Source of the DNA: Methanosphaera sp. BMS
GTDB taxonomy: Archaea > Methanobacteriota > Methanobacteria > Methanobacteriales > Methanobacteriaceae
Length of the DNA: 64,000 bases
Direction of reading: 5' to 3'
Assembly: GCF_003268005.1 (NCBI RefSeq)
Contig: NZ_CP014213.1
Location: 806,001-870,000, forward strand
Within the stretch, counting starts at the first letter, position 1. Each line of letters starts with the position of its first letter. Position numbers and translations under genes: made by a program. Shown piece after piece: positions 63,235 through 64,000 of the stretch. A model generated the notes under the pieces. The model saw nothing but the letters and a program-made list of their open reading frames with translations, ran no database searches and had not been told where the DNA came from.

Positions 63235-63789
63235 ATGAAAATTATAGGTATAAATACAAGCCCAAGAGAAAATGGAAATGCAAGAATTGCATTGGTTAAA
63301 GCATTGGAAGCTGCTGAAGCAAAAGGTGCTGAAACAGAAATATTTGATACAAATAAAATGAACATCGGTGCATGTCAGGCAGACAACTACTGTAAAGCAC
63401 ATGAAGGAAAATGTCCTGTTGACGATGATATGCAAAAAATTTACCGTGCAATTGAAGAAGCCGATGGTGTAATACTTGCAAGTCCAGTATACTTCTTTGA
63501 TGTATGTGCTCAGGCAAAACTTGTCATTGACAGAATGTATGCATACTTCCAGTCACCATTTGTTGAAACATACGGACAGAAAAAATTCTCCCTTATCGCT
63601 ACCCAGGGTACACCAGACGCTGATGCATTCAAAGACGTATTACAAGTTCAGGCCAATGCATTTGGATTCTTAGGATTTGAAGTATGTGATGTAGCAATAT
63701 TAACCGACAACAATGTTCCTGGAGCTATTGAATCCAAGGATGATCAAATAGATCTTGCCAAAAAAGTCGGTGAAAACATAGCAAATTAG
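63235..63789 (+). CDS. NADPH-dependent FMN reductase / iron-sulfur-flavoprotein-type oxidoreductase
   Basis: The 184-residue protein begins MKIIGINTSPRENGNARIAL, the phosphate-binding loop of the flavodoxin-like NADPH-dependent FMN reductase family. It has ACQADNYCKAHEGKCPVDDD with three Cys in a spacing reminiscent of archaeal iron-sulfur flavoproteins, and ILASPVYFFDVCAQAKLVIDR. It would bind FMN and pass electrons, perhaps to oxygen-stress reductases. AGGAGTGATAGA precedes the ATG at 63235; an upstream in-frame start at 63163 lacks one. Co-regulated genes are not visible. Confidence 0.85.
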   Translation: MKIIGINTSPRENGNARIALVKALEAAEAKGAETEIFDTNKMNIGACQADNYCKAHEGKCPVDDDMQKIYRAIEEADGVILASPVYFFDVCAQAKLVIDRMYAYFQSPFVETYGQKKFSLIATQGTPDADAFKDVLQVQANAFGFLGFEVCDVAILTDNNVPGAIESKDDQIDLAKKVGENIAN

Positions 63790-63924
63790 ATGCAATTTGC
63801 TATTTTATTTTTTTTTTAATCCCCTGAAACTGCTATTTTTTAATTATATAATATTTAAAATCAATTTCTTAAAATAAGTGTAAATAAATAATCAATGGAT
63901 AAAAAAAGAAATGTATTTAAGTAA

Positions 63925-64000
63925 TTAATTGTAATTACTTATTAAACGTTTAATGTAGAATATGGCCCATGTGAAGCTCAATATTCCACCAAGGAATCCT
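63925..64000 (-). CDS. C-terminal end of a membrane protein (truncated by window edge)
   Basis: On the - strand the final frame reads GFLGGILSFTWAIFYIKRLI then SNYN and a stop at 63925-63927. The hydrophobic run with two Gly and a basic end looks like the last helix of a membrane protein. The gene runs off the window edge, so its family is not known. Confidence 0.45.
   Translation of the reverse strand, partial: GFLGGILSFTWAIFYIKRLISNYN

Noticed and set aside
1-64000. tRNA, rRNA or known riboswitch genes
   Set aside because: I looked for cloverleaf-type GGTTCGA arms, CCA ends and GC-rich rRNA islands and found none; the window has no GC-rich RNA-like segment.

Overview
The window reads as chromosomal DNA of a methanogenic archaeon of the Methanobacteriales, most like the Methanosphaera/Methanobrevibacter group. 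The evidence is an archaeal histone gene with a BRE/TATA promoter, very AT-rich DNA, start codons preceded by a recurring GGTGAT-type ribosome binding site, an archaea-specific Ski2-like helicase, a DUF357 protein, a CbiX-type chelatase with a His-rich linker, and three very large Asn/Thr-rich adhesin-like surface proteins. No rRNA or tRNA gene was seen. The genus is an inference.

Layout. 1-5.4 kb: histone, a small winged-helix-like protein, a queuosine-precursor-type transporter, an alpha/beta hydrolase, a GNAT-like protein, then a zinc-macrodomain gene overlapping a class M sirtuin gene (a predicted protein ADP-ribosylation writer/eraser pair). 5.4-8.2 kb: two tandem glutathione-peroxidase-like genes, a frameshifted flavodoxin and a class II glutamine amidotransferase, all on the + strand after the sirtuin pair. 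8.2-16.3 kb: a K+ channel, a TrkH-type K+ transporter, small membrane and hypothetical proteins, a P1B-type metal ATPase with a small partner, and a zinc-ribbon membrane protein. 16.3-20 kb: a 43-residue ORF, a block of 23-nt repeats, and an adhesin-like gene interrupted at a G6 tract. 20-26.2 kb: secreted proteins, an acetyltransferase, flavodoxin and ferredoxin proteins, pyruvate kinase. 26.6-31.8 kb: a 1716-residue adhesin-like protein. 32.4-35.7 kb: a HEAT-like protein, a secreted protein and an archaeal AAA ATPase with a 64-bp-periodic repeat upstream.

36-39.5 kb is a degraded, mobile-looking island. It holds cas2 and cas1, each carrying one single-base frameshift. Three copies of a 37-bp repeat lie beside them, hundreds of bases apart, with small genes between (one an intact AbrB-like gene, two frameshifted). 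A long palindrome and a fragment resembling the end of an AAA ATPase gene complete the island. 39.9-49.4 kb: a 2369-residue adhesin-like protein carrying a papain-like C1 peptidase domain, followed by two tandem copies of a zinc-ribbon membrane protein and a decayed copy of the adhesin's C-terminal segment. 50.5-64 kb: mostly housekeeping and hypothetical genes, including a degenerate M50-like membrane protein, a two-domain CbiX chelatase, an archaeal helicase, a ferredoxin, a bacterial-type D-aminoacyl-tRNA deacylase, a DGC-domain protein and a flavin reductase.

The most notable candidates for less-described biology are the macrodomain/class M sirtuin pair next to peroxidase genes in an archaeon without the usual lipoyl-carrier partners nearby, the cas1-cas2 locus with dispersed repeats, the regularly spaced operator-like repeats, and the C1-peptidase adhesin locus with its duplicated zinc-ribbon membrane proteins. 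At least six genes carry single-base indels, mostly in homopolymers, so assembly error must be excluded before any biological reading.
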